Translations under genes and position numbers: made by a program
The notes under the pieces: model-generated
Database searches by the model: none
What the model was told of the DNA's origin: nothing
What the model saw: the letters and a program-made list of their open reading frames with translations, nothing else
Assembly: GCF_015234215.1 (NCBI RefSeq)
Contig: NZ_JADEKP010000010.1
Coordinates: 1 to 64,000, forward strand
Direction: 5' to 3'
From: Clostridium chrysemydis
GTDB lineage: Bacteria; Bacillota; Clostridia; Clostridiales; Clostridiaceae
DNA length: 64,000 nucleotides
In this document: positions 30,361-38,503 of the stretch, one piece after another
Position numbering within the stretch: the stretch's first letter is position 1
Layout: each line of letters begins with the position of its first letter

Positions 30361-30882
30361 TTAATGGAAATTTAAATGATAAGCGTGTATGAATCCATAT
30401 GAAATAGTTTTAGCTATATTATATATAAGAGATAATCTGATGGAGCGTGAAGAGAAAAAATCAGTATTGTCATTAGAATCAACAATTCCAACTAAAGATA
30501 TGTCACCAACAGACTGCAGAGTCTTTCCAACACCTTTTCCAGGCCTTATAGGGTAGTCTCTTATATGAATTTCACCTATAGATTCTCTAAGGCCTAAGCA
30601 AGCATCTATTCCTATAATTAATGAATCTTTGTGAGAATCCTTTATTTCTTTTATTTTACTATCTATATTTAAGGCATGGATAGGATTATCTATAGTTCCG
30701 TAAACCGGAAGAGGGAAATTATTTTCTTTAAGAATACTCCCAACTAGAGGTCCTAAAGAGTCTCCTATAAATTTATCAGTTCCTATGCATACTATTACAG
30801 TATTTTCACATATATAATCTTTTAAGTTAGTTGCTAGTGCGTAATATGCTAAAGGGATTTTATGATTTATTTTTATATCCAA
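30361..30882 (-). CDS. YyaC-like spore protein (DUF1256)
   Basis: About 173 residues; a sporulation protein with a GPR/hydrogenase-maturation-protease-like fold. Visible family features: VIVCIGTDKFIGDSLGPLVG with the conserved aspartate, then LIIGIDACLG, and GKGVGKTLQSVGDISLVGIVD. I prefer the TTG at 30882, eight bases after GGAGG; the upstream in-frame ATG at 30897 overlaps that site. The molecular function of YyaC is not settled in the literature I know; a peptidase role in spores is inferred. Confidence 0.88.
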   Translation of the reverse strand: MDIKINHKIPLAYYALATNLKDYICENTVIVCIGTDKFIGDSLGPLVGSILKENNFPLPVYGTIDNPIHALNIDSKIKEIKDSHKDSLIIGIDACLGLRESIGEIHIRDYPIRPGKGVGKTLQSVGDISLVGIVDSNDNTDFFSSRSIRLSLIYNIAKTISYGFIHAYHLNFH

Positions 30883-30989
30883 AAGCTTCACCTCCATGAA
30901 AATATATATGAATTTAATTTTTGAAATAGTAGTAAATGAATAAAAAATATATTAGATGGAGATTAATTATAAAAAGGAGGTGAGTTTTT

Positions 30990-31385
30990 TTGAAAAAGAA
31001 ATATGTAATTGCATCTATTATTTTTTTAGCTTTAGTATCCTTTTGCGCTATAGTAATTTTTAAACCTTCATTAGAAAGCGCAGAAGTAAGCGGTAAAAAT
31101 ATTGAATCTAAGGAAGAAAAAAATATAGAAAAAGAAATATATAAAGTAAATAAAGAGGACCTTTTAAAAAAGCTTAGCAAATCAGAAAAAGAGGAATTAG
31201 ATAAAATACTTAAAAATATATCATCTGTCGATATAGGTAAGATTGAACAATATATGAGTAATAATGATTCGAAAAAGGATGTGAAAGATGCCTTAAGTTT
31301 ACTTAACAAAAGACTTGGAAAAGCTGATTATAACAAGGTTATCGAGATACTTTCACCCTACGTTGACTTAAGGGTTTTTAATTAA
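30990..31385 (+). CDS. Small membrane-anchored hypothetical protein
   Basis: 131 residues, TTG start behind AAAAAGGAGGTGAG. N-terminal helix at about residues 5-24 anchors or exports it; the rest is charged and helical, rich in K, E, D and S. I do not recognise the family. It lies alone between the yyaC-like gene and the tRNA cluster, in a sporulation-rich stretch, but nothing in the sequence ties it to sporulation. Confidence 0.65.
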   Translation: MKKKYVIASIIFLALVSFCAIVIFKPSLESAEVSGKNIESKEEKNIEKEIYKVNKEDLLKKLSKSEKEELDKILKNISSVDIGKIEQYMSNNDSKKDVKDALSLLNKRLGKADYNKVIEILSPYVDLRVFN

Positions 31386-31480
31386 AATGCATAAAATATA
31401 TAAATAGGTGTAAACGTAAGAAAAAGAGAGAAAGTGTGAGAAAATATAGAATAATATCGTTTAAATGGGTAAATTTAGAT

Positions 31481-31509
31481 TTGAAATAAGTTTGGTATGA
31501 ATATATACT
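31481..31509 (+). promoter_or_regulatory. Promoter of the tRNA operon
   Basis: TTGAAA (31481-31486), 17 bases, TATACT (31504-31509); first tRNA begins 55 bases downstream. Confidence 0.72.
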
Positions 31510-31563
31510 AACTATTGTCGGTTGGCGGTTCTCGCTGATCTGGCGAAAGAAAATTTCAAATTT

Positions 31564-31648
31564 GGTGGAGTTCCCGAGTGGCCAAAGGGGGCAGACTGTA
31601 AATCTGTTGCAAGTTGCTTCGAAGGTTCGAATCCTTCCTCCACCACCA
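31564..31648 (+). tRNA. tRNA-Tyr (GTA), copy 1
   Basis: 85 bases. Acceptor GGTGGAG pairs with CTCCACC, with encoded CCA; anticodon GTA in the loop CTGTAAA; long variable arm typical of bacterial tRNA-Tyr. Confidence 0.97.
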
Positions 31649-31656
31649 TTTTAAAT

Positions 31657-31732
31657 GGGCGCATAGCTCAGCTGGGAGAGCACCTGCCTTACAAGCAGGG
31701 GGTCACAGGTTCGATCCCTGTTGTGCCCACCA
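31657..31732 (+). tRNA. tRNA-Val (TAC), copy 1
   Basis: 76 bases. Acceptor GGGCGCA with TGTGCCC, CCA encoded, anticodon loop CTTACAA (TAC). Confidence 0.97.
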
Positions 31733-31762
31733 TTTAAATTTTAAATATTTGAAATACTATAA

Positions 31763-31838
31763 GCTGATGTGGCTCAATTGGCAGAGCAGCTGACTTGTAA
31801 TCAGCAGGTTATCGGTTCAAGTCCGATCATCAGCTCCA
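31763..31838 (+). tRNA. tRNA-Thr (TGT), copy 1
   Basis: 76 bases. Acceptor GCTGATG with CATCAGC, CCA encoded, anticodon loop CTTGTAA (TGT). Confidence 0.97.
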
Positions 31839-31841
31839 TAA

Positions 31842-31926
31842 GGTGGAGTTCCCGAGTGGCCAAAGGGGGCAGACTGTAAATCTGTTGCAAGTTGCTTCGA
31901 AGGTTCGAATCCTTCCTCCACCACCA
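31842..31926 (+). tRNA. tRNA-Tyr (GTA), copy 2
   Basis: Identical to the copy at 31564. Confidence 0.97.
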
Positions 31927-31935
31927 TTTTAAAAT

Positions 31936-32011
31936 GGGCGCATAGCTCAGCTGGGAGAGCACCTGCCTTACAAGCAGGGGGTCACAGGTTCGATCCCTGT
32001 TGTGCCCACCA
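31936..32011 (+). tRNA. tRNA-Val (TAC), copy 2
   Basis: Identical to the copy at 31657. Confidence 0.97.
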
Positions 32012-32042
32012 TTTAAAATTTATTTATCTTACAATTATATAA

Positions 32043-32118
32043 GCTGATGTGGCTCAATTGGCAGAGCAGCTGACTTGTAATCAGCAGGTTATCGGTTCAA
32101 GTCCGATCATCAGCTCCA
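32043..32118 (+). tRNA. tRNA-Thr (TGT), copy 2
   Basis: Identical to the copy at 31763. Confidence 0.97.
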
Positions 32119-32121
32119 TAG

Positions 32122-32206
32122 GGTGGAGTTCCCGAGTGGCCAAAGGGGGCAGACTGTAAATCTGTTGCAAGTTGCTTCGAAGGTTCGAATCCTTCCTCCA
32201 CCACCA
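32122..32206 (+). tRNA. tRNA-Tyr (GTA), copy 3
   Basis: Identical to the earlier tRNA-Tyr copies; last gene of the cluster. Confidence 0.97.
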
Positions 32207-32210
32207 TTTA

Positions 32211-32239
32211 AACACTAAGTTTTTGCTTAGTGTTTTTTA
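32211..32239 (+). terminator. Terminator of the tRNA cluster
   Basis: 9-bp stem AACACTAAG/CTTAGTGTT followed by TTTTT. Confidence 0.85.
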
Positions 32240-32321
32240 TTTGTTTTTTTAAATATTATATTAATTAAATACAAATTAAAAAAATCTCAAAAATTACAAG
32301 GAATATTTACGAAAAATGTTA

Positions 32322-32351
32322 TTGACTATAATATATTTATTATGTTAGAAT
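32322..32351 (+). promoter_or_regulatory. Promoter of metK leader
   Basis: TTGACT (32322-32327), 18 bases, TAGAAT (32346-32351) with an upstream TG. Confidence 0.7.
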
Positions 32352-32389
32352 ACAAAAAGATACAAATTGAAAATATAAATTAATTATTG

Positions 32390-32496
32390 CTTATCAAGAG
32401 AGGTGGAGGGATACGGCCCTGCGAAACCCAGCAACCTACAAAGTGTGTGGTGCTAATTCCTGCAGAGAGAAAAAGATTTTTAGCTGCAAAGATAAG
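32390..32496 (+). promoter_or_regulatory. SAM-I (S-box) riboswitch upstream of metK
   Basis: P1 closes with CTTATC (32390-32395) and GATAAG (32491-32496). The conserved core AGAGGTGGAGGGA, CCCTGCGAAACCCAGCAACC and GGTGCTAATTCCTGCAG is all present. It senses S-adenosylmethionine and switches metK off when SAM is plentiful. Confidence 0.96.
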
Positions 32497-32515
32497 AGAG
32501 ATTAGTACGTAAGCT

Positions 32516-32542
32516 ACTCTTCCTTATCGAAGAGTTTTTTTT
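32516..32542 (+). terminator. Riboswitch expression-platform terminator
   Basis: ACTCTTC/GAAGAGT stem with loop CTTATC and a run of eight T. It forms when SAM is bound; sequence just after P1 can pair alternatively as the antiterminator. Confidence 0.85.
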
Positions 32543-32642
32543 ACGTAAAAAAACAAAGTAAATAAGTTAATATTTAATTTTAGGATGGATACAATTCCAT
32601 ATTCATTTTGTAAAAATTTTTTTATAAAAAGGAGAACATGAA

Positions 32643-33818
32643 ATGAGAAGATTATTTACTTCAGAATCAGTTACAGAAGGACATCCAGATAAAATATGTG
32701 ACCAAATATCAGATGCGGTTTTAGATGCTATATTAGATAAAGACCCTATGGCAAGAGTTGCTTGCGAGACTTGTACAACTACAGGTATGGTTATGGTTAT
32801 GGGAGAAATCAGTACAAACTGTTACGTTGATATCCCTAAAGTAGTTAGAGAAACGGTTAGAGAAATCGGTTATGATAGAGCAAAATACGGATTTGACTGT
32901 GATACTTGTGCAGTAATGACAACTATAGACGAGCAATCAAGAGATATCGCTATGGGAGTTGATGAAGCTTTAGAATCAAGAGAAGGTCAAAAAGATGAGG
33001 TTGAAGCAGTAGGTGCTGGAGACCAAGGAATGATGTTTGGTTACGCAACTAACGAAACTGAAGAGTTTATGCCAACACCAATAGCTATGGCACACAGATT
33101 ATCAAGAAGACTTACAGAAGTAAGAAAAAATGGTACTTTAAAATACCTTAGACCAGATGGAAAAACTCAAGTTACTGTTGAGTATGAAAATGATATGCCA
33201 AAGAGAATAGATACTATAGTTATATCAACTCAACACGATGAAGATGCTACTTTAGAGCAAATTCAAACAGATTTAAGAGAGCACGTAATAAACGCTGTTA
33301 TACCATCAGAATTATTAGATTCAGAAACTAAATACTTTATAAACCCAACTGGAAGATTCGTTGTTGGTGGGCCACAAGGAGATAGTGGTTTAACAGGAAG
33401 AAAAATAATAGTTGATACTTACGGTGGAATGGGAAGACACGGTGGTGGAGCTTTCTCAGGAAAAGACTCAACTAAAGTTGATAGATCAGCTGCTTACGCT
33501 GCAAGATGGGTTGCTAAAAACTTAGTAGCAGCTGGAATAGCAGACAAATTAGAAATCCAATTAGCTTACGCTATAGGTGTAGCTAAACCTGTATCAATCC
33601 AAGTTGATACTTTCGGAACAGGTAAAAAATCAGAAGAAGAAATAATTAAAATAGTAGAAAGAGTATTTGATTTAAGACCAGGTGCTATAATAAAAGAACT
33701 TGACTTAAGAAGACCTATCTACAGACAAACAGCAGCTTACGGACATTTCGGAAGAACTGATGTTAGCTTACCTTGGGAAGAGTTAAACAAAGTAGAAGAA
33801 ATAAAAGAATTAATGTAA
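32643..33818 (+). CDS. metK: S-adenosylmethionine synthetase
   Basis: Makes SAM from methionine and ATP. 391 residues, full length. N-terminal [20 protein letters not shown], the P-loop-like [12 protein letters not shown], and [19 protein letters not shown] are the family signatures. AAAAGGAG ribosome site. Controlled by the SAM-I riboswitch in its own leader; terminator follows. Confidence 0.98.
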   Translation: MRRLFTSESVTEGHPDKICDQISDAVLDAILDKDPMARVACETCTTTGMVMVMGEISTNCYVDIPKVVRETVREIGYDRAKYGFDCDTCAVMTTIDEQSRDIAMGVDEALESREGQKDEVEAVGAGDQGMMFGYATNETEEFMPTPIAMAHRLSRRLTEVRKNGTLKYLRPDGKTQVTVEYENDMPKRIDTIVISTQHDEDATLEQIQTDLREHVINAVIPSELLDSETKYFINPTGRFVVGGPQGDSGLTGRKIIVDTYGGMGRHGGGAFSGKDSTKVDRSAAYAARWVAKNLVAAGIADKLEIQLAYAIGVAKPVSIQVDTFGTGKKSEEEIIKIVERVFDLRPGAIIKELDLRRPIYRQTAAYGHFGRTDVSLPWEELNKVEEIKELM

Positions 33819-33826
33819 TAAATATT

Positions 33827-33853
33827 AGCCATCCTAATTTAGGATGGCTTTTT
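33827..33853 (+). terminator. Terminator of metK
   Basis: 10-bp stem AGCCATCCTA/TAGGATGGCT followed by TTTTT. Confidence 0.88.
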
Positions 33854-33955
33854 ATTTTAATTTGATAATTTAAATACCATTTATGAATAAAAAAGTTAAA
33901 ATTATAAAGTGTTTTTTACGAAGAATAAAGCATTTTTAAATAAAGAGAAGCTTAG

Positions 33956-33990
33956 CTGAATAAAAGGTTAAAAGTATGTATAATTATTCA
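33956..33990 (+). promoter_or_regulatory. Promoter with overlapping ARG-box-like operator
   Basis: CTGAAT (33956-33961), 17 bases, TATAAT (33979-33984). The 14-mer TGTATAATTATTCA at 33977-33990 covers the -10 and differs at one base from the palindromic ARG box TGAATAATTATTCA bound by ArgR/AhrC. Repression by arginine-bound ArgR is therefore plausible. Confidence 0.6.
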
Positions 33991-34100
33991 GAGGAATATA
34001 CAAAATTTACAGATAATACACAAACACTAGCAAATGATTTGGTACAATAAAAGCAAACACAAAATGTAAAAAGTAAACAAAAGCAGAGGAGGGTATTGAG

Positions 34101-35606
34101 ATGAAAAAGAAAAAGAAATTTAGTTTTCCTACAGCGTTTACAGTTTTGTTCATTGTGTTAATTTTAGCAGCAATTTTAACTTACATTATTCCGGCAGGTT
34201 CTTATTCTAAGTTAAGTTATGACAAAGACAACGGGAAATTTGTTATAACTAATCCACAAGGAGAAGAAAGCACGGAAGAAGCAACACAGGCTACTTTAGA
34301 TAAGTTAAATATCAAAATTGATATTTCAAAATTTAAAGATGAAAGTATAAATAAACCAGTTGCTATTCCAGATACTTATGAGCAAGTAAAATCTCATCCA
34401 CAAGGATTCAAAGAGATTGTAGAGGCACCTATCCAAGGGGTATATGATACAGTAGATATAATTCTATTTGTACTTATAATTGGAGGAGTTATAGGAGTTT
34501 TAGATGCTACAGGAGCATTTAATGCAGGTATAGCAAGCCTTTCAAAAGCGACTAAAGGTAGGGAATACTTATTAATAGTTATCCTTGGAATCTTAGTAGC
34601 TTTAGGAGGAACTACTTTCGGTATGGCAGAAGAAACTATAGCGCTATATCCGATATTAATACCTATATTTATTTTCTCAGGTTATGATGCACTAGTTTGT
34701 ATCGCAACTATTTATATGGCATCTTCTATAGGTACGATGTTCTCGACTGTAAACCCATTTTCTTCTGTAATTGCATCAAATGCAGCAGGAATTAACTTTA
34801 CAGAAGGGTTAACATTTAGGTCTGTAGGACTTGTAATAGCTTTAGTAATAACTTTAGTATACATAATTAAGTATGCAAATAAAGTTAAAAAAGATCCTAC
34901 AAAATCACTAATTTACGATCAAAAAGAAGAGATAGAAAATAAATACAGAAGTGAGGAAACAGAAGTCCCAGTATTTACTTTAAGATTAAAGATAATGCTT
35001 ATAATATTTGCATTAACATTTGTAGTAATGATTTGGGGTGTTTCAACTCAAGGTTGGTGGTTTACTGAAATGACAGCATTATTCCTAGTATCAGGAATAA
35101 TATTAGGTGTTATTTCAACTTTAAACGAAAAAGAATTTGTTAATAAGTTTATAAGCGGGGCAGCAGATTTAGTAGGTGTTGCACTTACAATCGGTATAGC
35201 TCGTTCAATTAACTTAGTTTTAGAAAACGGACAAATATCAGATTCGATTTTATACTACTTATCAAATGCTGTAAAAGGAATGAATGGTTCAATATTCATA
35301 GTTTTAATGCTATTTATCTTTATGATTTTAGGATTCTTTATCCCATCATCATCAGGACTTGCAGTATTATCAATTCCAATTATGGCACCACTTGCAGATA
35401 CAGTAGGACTTCCAAGAGATGTTATAGTAAGTGCATACCAATTCGGTCAAGGACTTATTTCGTTTATAACACCGACTGGATTAATACTTGCAACTCTAGC
35501 AATGGTAGATGTTACTTATAATAAGTGGTTAAAATTTGTTATGAAATTAATGGTAATAATAGCTGTCCTTTCAGCAATCTTACTTTTAATCCAAATACAT
35601 TTATAA
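34101..35606 (+). CDS. YfcC-family membrane transporter, possibly for arginine/ornithine
   Basis: 501 residues, about 12 membrane helices, with a large outside loop after helix 1 (about residues 35-115). Family-typical stretches include GGVIGVLDATGAFNAGI, a glycine/threonine-rich LGGTTFGMAEETIALYPILIP, and FFIPSSSGLAVLSIPIMAPLAD. YfcC proteins (DcuC superfamily, pfam03606) are variously annotated as C4-dicarboxylate or arginine/ornithine carriers. The ARG-box-like operator over its promoter favours an amino-acid substrate here, which is inference. GAGGAGGG ribosome site; monocistronic. Confidence 0.85.
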   Translation: MKKKKKFSFPTAFTVLFIVLILAAILTYIIPAGSYSKLSYDKDNGKFVITNPQGEESTEEATQATLDKLNIKIDISKFKDESINKPVAIPDTYEQVKSHPQGFKEIVEAPIQGVYDTVDIILFVLIIGGVIGVLDATGAFNAGIASLSKATKGREYLLIVILGILVALGGTTFGMAEETIALYPILIPIFIFSGYDALVCIATIYMASSIGTMFSTVNPFSSVIASNAAGINFTEGLTFRSVGLVIALVITLVYIIKYANKVKKDPTKSLIYDQKEEIENKYRSEETEVPVFTLRLKIMLIIFALTFVVMIWGVSTQGWWFTEMTALFLVSGIILGVISTLNEKEFVNKFISGAADLVGVALTIGIARSINLVLENGQISDSILYYLSNAVKGMNGSIFIVLMLFIFMILGFFIPSSSGLAVLSIPIMAPLADTVGLPRDVIVSAYQFGQGLISFITPTGLILATLAMVDVTYNKWLKFVMKLMVIIAVLSAILLLIQIHL

Positions 35607-35613
35607 TAAGAGT

Positions 35614-35660
35614 AAAAAAAGCTACTACTTTAGAAATTTCTAAAGTAGTAGCTTTTTTTA
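35614..35660 (+). terminator. Terminator of the YfcC gene
   Basis: 23-bp perfect palindromic stem (35614-35636 with 35637-35659) ending in seven T. Confidence 0.9.
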
Positions 35661-35724
35661 TTTTAGGATAGAAAAGTTATTAACTTTAATTTATAATCTT
35701 TATAATAGATTGGGGTGAAATATT

Positions 35725-36195
35725 ATGAAAAAATATATAGGTTATTTAGATACGGACTTTGGAATAATAGAAATTAAGGGAACTAAAGATTATATAACTC
35801 ATATATCTTTTGTAGAAGAAATAAAAGAAGAACTAGAAAACGAAAATATAAAACTATGTAAAAGAGAACTAAAAGAATATTTAAATGGAAAAAGAAAAAA
35901 ATTCACAGTTAAGATTGAATTTTTAGAAGGAACAGAATTTAGAAAAAAAGTATGGGAAGAAGTTTACAAAATACCATACGGAGAAACTAAAACTTACAAA
36001 GATATAGCAAAAGCTATAGGAAACGAAAAGGCATCAAGGGCTGTTGGTGGCGCTATAAACAAAAATCCTATTTGCATAATCGTAGGGTGTCATAGAGTTT
36101 TAGGAAGTAATAATAAATTAATAGGATATGCATACGGATTAAATTTAAAAAAAGAATTACTTAATATTGAAAATAAAGGGGCATTATATGAGTAA
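35725..36195 (+). CDS. Methylated-DNA-protein cysteine methyltransferase
   Basis: Suicide DNA-repair enzyme taking methyl groups from O6-methylguanine. 156 residues. The helix-turn-helix block GETKTYKDIAKAIGNEKASRAVGGA and the active-site region are conserved, but the usual PCHRV is GCHRV (Cys122), so the acceptor cysteine is retained and only the preceding proline is changed. Start ATG 35725 behind GGGGTG. It overlaps the following membrane gene by eight bases. Confidence 0.88.
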   Translation: MKKYIGYLDTDFGIIEIKGTKDYITHISFVEEIKEELENENIKLCKRELKEYLNGKRKKFTVKIEFLEGTEFRKKVWEEVYKIPYGETKTYKDIAKAIGNEKASRAVGGAINKNPICIIVGCHRVLGSNNKLIGYAYGLNLKKELLNIENKGALYE

Positions 36196-37207
36196 AAAAG
36201 AATACATAAAAGAAACGATTTTTAAAGGGTCTAGCGGACTCGCTTTTGGAATTTTAGTAACTTTAGGTATAGGGCTATTATTAGAAACTATAGGTAAGAT
36301 GACTGGACTTTCAGATTTAGTTACTATAGGGACTATAACAAAGACGCTTATGGCACCTGCAATTGGTGCTGGAATTGCTTTTTCTTTAGGAGGGAATTCT
36401 TTAATAATATTTTCATCTATGGCAGCTTCAACTATCGGAGCTTCAGCGATTAAAATAGGAGAAAATGCATTAACTATAAGTGGAGGAGAGCCTATCGGGG
36501 CTTTGTTATCTTCTGCATTTTGTATATACATAGGTAAAAAAGTTTTAGGGAAAACAAACTTAGATATGATGATAGTTCCCCTTCTTTCAGTTTTAGGAGG
36601 AGGACTTTTTGGGATTTATATATCAAAAATAATAAATCCTATTTTAAATTTTTTTGGAGGATTTATAACATCTAGCGTAGAGTCAAACCTTTTATTGTCA
36701 TCTATAGTTATAGCTGTTATTTGGGGAGCTTTAATAATTTCTCCAGCATCATCAGTTGCACTTGCAATAGCATTAAATTTAAATGGTGAAGCATCAGCTG
36801 CAGCCTTAGTAGGTTGTACAGCTATGTTTGTTGGAATTACAGTTATGTCTTATAAAGAAAATGATTTAGGGGGAGTTTTAGCTTTATTTATCTGTACTCC
36901 TAAATTACAACTACCAAACCTAACTAGAAACTTAAAGCTTATAATTCCGCCTCTCTTAGGAGCAATTATAGCATCACCTATAGTTGTTATACTATTTTCT
37001 TTAAAAGCTGATGTATCTATAGCAGGAATGGGGCTTTGTGCTTTTGTTGCACCTATAAATATTTTAGCAAATTACGGCTTAAGTACACTTTTGATTAGTT
37101 ATGTGTTTGGGTGCATAATTATTCCGGGAGTAGTGAGTTATGTTGTATATTTATTCATGATTAAAAATAATTTAATAAATAAAGGTGACTTAGTTTTACC
37201 AAAATAA
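36188..37207 (+). CDS. PTS EIIC-like membrane protein
   Basis: 339 residues, eight to ten membrane helices, resembling the PTS_EIIC_2 (pfam13303) group: long glycine/alanine-rich helices with GGEPIGALLSSAF and NLNGEASAAALVGCTAM. No IIA or IIB domain is fused or adjacent, so sugar phosphotransfer is doubtful and the true substrate unknown. I use the ATG at 36188 (AAAGGGG before it), overlapping the repair gene's end, which implies co-transcription with it. Terminator downstream. Confidence 0.8.
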   Translation: MSKKEYIKETIFKGSSGLAFGILVTLGIGLLLETIGKMTGLSDLVTIGTITKTLMAPAIGAGIAFSLGGNSLIIFSSMAASTIGASAIKIGENALTISGGEPIGALLSSAFCIYIGKKVLGKTNLDMMIVPLLSVLGGGLFGIYISKIINPILNFFGGFITSSVESNLLLSSIVIAVIWGALIISPASSVALAIALNLNGEASAAALVGCTAMFVGITVMSYKENDLGGVLALFICTPKLQLPNLTRNLKLIIPPLLGAIIASPIVVILFSLKADVSIAGMGLCAFVAPINILANYGLSTLLISYVFGCIIIPGVVSYVVYLFMIKNNLINKGDLVLPK

Positions 37208-37247
37208 AAATATGCCTTGTAATAAAGATATTACAAGGCATATTTTT
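37206..37247. terminator. Bidirectional terminator
   Basis: 17-bp stem (37206-37222 with 37231-37247) between convergent genes. Confidence 0.88.
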
Positions 37248-37656
37248 ATATATAGATATCATTTAAAAACACGTCTATAAGGCTTTTTTGATAAACTTTT
37301 ACAAGTAAATCATCAGGTCCTTTAAAATAAGTGAAGTTCTTTTTAGTAAGAGGGTCCTCTTTTATATCGTAAGTTTCTATTCCTTTAGATTTTAGTTCTG
37401 AAATAGTAGAATTTAAACTTTTAACTTCTAATTGTAATTTAGATAGAGCTAAACCATCTAATTCGTTATTCTCATCGTCGTAGCTTATTAATTCTAAAAA
37501 GTTATCATTATATTTAAGTTTTAAAATATATTTATTATTAGCCTTATCGAAAGATTCATTAAATACCTTAAAACCTAATATATTAGTATAAAAATCTTTT
37601 GTTTCTTTGTAATTTGAGTTTTTAATGTAGAAATGATTCACAATTTTAAAATCCAT
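37246..37656 (-). CDS. Glyoxalase/VOC-family protein
   Basis: 136 residues with the paired beta-alpha-beta-beta-beta pattern of the VOC fold: N-terminal HFYIKNSNYKETKDFYTNILGFKVF and C-terminal TYFKGPDDLLVKVYQ. Likely metal-binding positions are not complete, so it may be a binding rather than catalytic protein. Preceded on the minus strand by GGGGAAGGTG. No context clue to substrate. Confidence 0.8.
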   Translation of the reverse strand: MDFKIVNHFYIKNSNYKETKDFYTNILGFKVFNESFDKANNKYILKLKYNDNFLELISYDDENNELDGLALSKLQLEVKSLNSTISELKSKGIETYDIKEDPLTKKNFTYFKGPDDLLVKVYQKSLIDVFLNDIYI

Positions 37657-37789
37657 AAATTCATCACCTTCCCCTTATGTTAAATTTTACATTTACTTAA
37701 ATAAAGAGTCAATTAACTATAAAAAATAGTTGTAATTATATGGTCTTTGTTATATATTATATATAACAAATAGAAAAGGGGGTAATTAA

Positions 37790-38503
37790 GTGTTAAGTAT
37801 AAAGAATTTTACGAAATGTTATAAAGGGGATAAACCTGCTGTAGAGAATGTAAATATAGAGGTTAAAGAAGGCGATATATTTGGATTTATAGGTCATAAT
37901 GGAGCGGGGAAAACAACTACAATTAAAGCTGTTGTAGGTATATTAAACTTTGATTGTGGTGAGATATTAATAGATGGTATGTCTATTAAAGATGAACCGA
38001 TAGAATGTAAAAAACTAATTGCATATATTCCTGATAATCCTGAACTTTATGATTCTTTAACAGGAATTCAGTATCTAAACTTTTATGCAGATATTTATAA
38101 AGTACCTAAAGAAGATAGAGAAAAGTTAATAACTCTTTACGGGGACAAGTTTGAAATAACTAAATCATTAGGCGATTTAATATCATCTTACTCTCACGGT
38201 ATGAAGCAAAAACTTGCAATTATATCTGCTTTAATCCATAATCCTAAGCTTTTAATATTAGATGAACCTTTTGTAGGATTAGACCCAAAGGCTGCGCACA
38301 CTTTAAAAGAGATAATGAAAGAGATCTGTGAAGGCGGCGGCGCTATATTTTTCTCAACACATGTATTAGAAGTTGCAGAAAAACTTTGTAATAAGGTGGC
38401 TATAATAAAATCTGGTAAGATTGTTGCAAATGGAAAAGTAAATGAGGTTATTGGAGATAACTCTCTTGAAGAAATATTTATGGAGCTTATTAAAGATGAG
38501 TAA
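37790..38503 (+). CDS. ABC transporter ATP-binding protein
   Basis: 237 residues; GTG start behind AAGGGGG. Walker A GHNGAGKTT (about residue 37), signature SYSHGMKQK (slightly unusual for LSGGQ), Walker B LLILDEPFVGLDP, and switch histidine STHVLE. Pairs with the permease gene that overlaps its stop. Looks like an ABC-2-type exporter of unknown substrate. Confidence 0.93.
   Translation: MLSIKNFTKCYKGDKPAVENVNIEVKEGDIFGFIGHNGAGKTTTIKAVVGILNFDCGEILIDGMSIKDEPIECKKLIAYIPDNPELYDSLTGIQYLNFYADIYKVPKEDREKLITLYGDKFEITKSLGDLISSYSHGMKQKLAIISALIHNPKLLILDEPFVGLDPKAAHTLKEIMKEICEGGGAIFFSTHVLEVAEKLCNKVAIIKSGKIVANGKVNEVIGDNSLEEIFMELIKDE

Noticed and set aside
31522-31737. A 71-codon open frame across the first two tRNA genes
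   Set aside because: It lies entirely over tRNA-Tyr and tRNA-Val and their leader; it is not a protein gene.
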